Assembly: GCA_002299495.1 (NCBI GenBank)
Contig: DBNZ01000185.1
Span: 1 to 7,063, forward strand
Direction: 5' to 3'
Length of the DNA stretch: 7,063 bases
Origin: Methylococcaceae bacterium UBA659
GTDB taxonomy: Bacteria; Pseudomonadota; Gammaproteobacteria; Methylococcales; Methylomonadaceae
The position numbers and the translations under genes were made by a program. This document shows positions 5,854 through 7,063 of this stretch, in pieces (positions within the stretch are counted from its first letter, which is position 1; each line of letters opens with the position of its first letter). The notes under the pieces were generated by a model. The model saw only the letters and a list, made by a program, of their open reading frames with translations. It had not been told where the DNA came from and ran no database searches.

Positions 5854-6897
5854 CTAGCAACAAGACCCGCCCGCAACAGCCGACTCCCCTTGTGGCCCCG
5901 GCGTACCATCAAACAAGCCAAAATGCCGGGATTTATCGCCCATGACTTGAAAATGCGGCGCGTACCGGCTCCCTGTCAGCATGTCGGCGGTATTGCCGCA
6001 TACCCTTAAAGGCCGATGGGTCTCAAAATGATGATGATCGTCCAGGTCAAACGCATGCGGATGCTCGGGGATTCCCCCTAAGTAACAGGCCACTTGGCCG
6101 AAATCTTCGCAGCGGTCTTCCAGTTGCATTTTGAAAGCCCGAACCGTCACCGAGCGGAATTTAACCATGCCAATTTTGGCGGCCACTTCCGGGTCGTCAA
6201 GACTGATGAAGTTTTCCTTTACCACCCTAACATCGGGGCAACCTAAACCGTCGAGAATGCGCCGGAAATCTTCCCAGTACCACGCCCCGCCCAGACATTC
6301 GCCCAACAACACCCGATCCTTGCACAACTCCGCCGGGATGCGCCGGTCGGCAAAGACATCGGAAAAATACAGCTCGCCGCCCGGCTTTAATACCCGAAAT
6401 ATTTCCGCCAGCACCTGCGGTTTTTCCGGCGACAAATTAATCACGCAATTTGACACCACCACATCAATGCTGCCATCGGCAATGCCGACAGCCGCCAAAT
6501 TTTCGATATGGCCATGGACAAACTCGACATTGGCATAGCCCAAGCGTGCGCTATGCCAATCGCGGTAACGCATGGCCACCTCCAGTTGCTCTAAGGTCAT
6601 ATCGACACCGATGACCCTGCCCTCCGCCCCGACCAGATGCGACAGCAAATAGCAATCACGACCGGCCCCGCAGCCTAAGTCCAGCACGGTCTTACCTGAC
6701 AAAGCGGGCGGCAACGGCGAACCACAGCCGTAGAAACGCCCCTGCACCTCGGGGTGGACGCCCGACAGCAATGCCCGCAGGTAACGCGGCATGGCATCCG
6801 GCGTACAACAGGCGCTGGTTTTAAGGTCATTGCTGGATTGCAGCACTTGCCCATAATATTCGCGGACGGATTCGCTGATTTCAACATCTAGGCCCAT
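5854..6897 (-). CDS. arsM: Arsenite methyltransferase ArsM
   Basis: Cytosolic SAM-dependent enzyme that methylates trivalent arsenite to methylated arsenicals, aiding detoxification and volatilisation. Its 347 residues include the Rossmann-fold motif VLDLGCGAGRD at 71-81 and the downstream acidic segment VIGVDMT (95-101). The four cysteines known in ArsM are present: Cys30 or Cys31, Cys58 in YGCGSPLP, Cys151 in SNCVINLSPEKP and Cys201 in GECLGGA, corresponding to CmArsM C44, C72, C174 and C224. The C-terminal domain has the typical GIPEHPHAFDLDDHHHFET and VCGNTADML patterns. The last residues are SCC, a Cys pair that may bind As(III). The start is supported by a strong ribosome binding site six bases upstream. 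No ArsR regulator, arsenate reductase or efflux gene is visible, so in this window it stands alone, convergent with aroC. Family identity is firm. Confidence 0.95.
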   Translation of the reverse strand: MGLDVEISESVREYYGQVLQSSNDLKTSACCTPDAMPRYLRALLSGVHPEVQGRFYGCGSPLPPALSGKTVLDLGCGAGRDCYLLSHLVGAEGRVIGVDMTLEQLEVAMRYRDWHSARLGYANVEFVHGHIENLAAVGIADGSIDVVVSNCVINLSPEKPQVLAEIFRVLKPGGELYFSDVFADRRIPAELCKDRVLLGECLGGAWYWEDFRRILDGLGCPDVRVVKENFISLDDPEVAAKIGMVKFRSVTVRAFKMQLEDRCEDFGQVACYLGGIPEHPHAFDLDDHHHFETHRPLRVCGNTADMLTGSRYAPHFQVMGDKSRHFGLFDGTPGPQGESAVAGGSCC

Positions 6898-6903
6898 CGG
6901 TTA

Positions 6904-6909
6904 CCCCCT
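6904..6909 (-). promoter_or_regulatory. Ribosome binding site of arsM
   Basis: Reading the minus strand, AGGGGG lies six bases before the ATG ending at 6897. It is the clearest Shine-Dalgarno sequence in the window and fixes the arsM start. Confidence 0.75.
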
Positions 6910-6947
6910 AACTTTAATAATTGAATAAGTCATTGTCTTTTATCACA

Positions 6948-6974
6948 TTAACAAAATATTTCGGGTATTGTTAA
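6948..6974. promoter_or_regulatory. Candidate operator dyad in the arsM leader
   Basis: TTAACAA (6948-6954) and TTGTTAA (6968-6974) form a perfect 7-bp inverted repeat with a 13-base spacer, centred about 64 bases upstream of the arsM start. The half-site recurs at 7041-7047, within a 10-base direct repeat ACATTAACAA shared by 6945-6954 and 7038-7047. A dyad in an AT-rich promoter region is what a dimeric repressor or activator would bind, but I cannot name the regulator. AT-rich sequence yields such repeats by chance more easily than other DNA. Confidence 0.35.
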
Positions 6975-7063
6975 GTAGATACCGTGCTTGATTTTTATCT
7001 CATTGCATAATAAGGCTAAAAAACATAACGCTAGCTAACATTAACAATGCCCTGTTTCGGAGC

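Larger units (their letters stand above)
6898..7063 (-). promoter_or_regulatory. AT-rich leader and probable promoter region of arsM
   Basis: This 166-base AT-rich stretch must hold the arsM promoter if that gene is transcribed alone. I see no convincing -35/-10 pair; on the minus strand TATTAT near 7008-7013 is the best -10-like hexamer but has no good -35 partner. TTGAT-N4-ATCTC at 6988-7001 on the plus strand is an 8-of-10 match to the FNR consensus TTGAT-N4-ATCAA, which may be chance. No second gene is visible to the window end. Confidence 0.4.

Noticed and set aside
5731..6009. Plus-strand open frame overlapping the arsM 3' end
   Set aside because: It is antisense to arsM, has no ribosome binding site and its composition is unlike a real protein.

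Overview
The window looks like ordinary chromosome from a gammaproteobacterium. The gene order prmB-aroC is typical of that class. The single-stranded DNA-binding protein and chorismate synthase are both of gammaproteobacterial type. A methanotroph of the Methylococcales would fit the combination of an accessory Hsp70, ssb and arsM, but the window alone does not prove this. By eye the base composition is moderately GC-rich and even across the coding part; the intergenic regions after aroC and before arsM are more AT-rich.

Layout, plus strand: (i) an Hsp70-family protein, about 36-1922, whose conserved N-terminus lies upstream of its first ATG and has no ordinary start codon; (ii) ssb, 1990-2451; (iii) a proline/glutamate-rich lipoprotein with a TPR-like C-terminus, 2471-3259; (iv) prmB, the methyltransferase for ribosomal protein L3, 3277-4209; (v) aroC, chorismate synthase, 4212-5300. 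Genes ii to v are 2 to 19 bases apart and all co-directional, so they probably form one transcript. Next come about 550 bases with no convincing gene, but with a clear minus-strand terminator near 5388-5416. The last gene, arsM (arsenite methyltransferase), runs on the minus strand from 6897 to 5854, convergent with aroC. Its 166-base AT-rich leader carries a strong ribosome binding site and a dyad that could be an operator.

The genes do not form one pathway. ssb, prmB and aroC are housekeeping genes for DNA metabolism, ribosome modification and aromatic amino acid precursors. The Hsp70-like protein and the lipoprotein are the least understood members. arsM is a separate arsenic detoxification unit without an arsR in view.

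I found no clearly new multi-gene system. The points most worth a second look are the missing start of the Hsp70 gene, an 11-C homopolymer in ssb whose slippage would fuse SSB to the downstream lipoprotein, a strong palindrome inside the lipoprotein gene, and the repeated TTAACAA elements before arsM.
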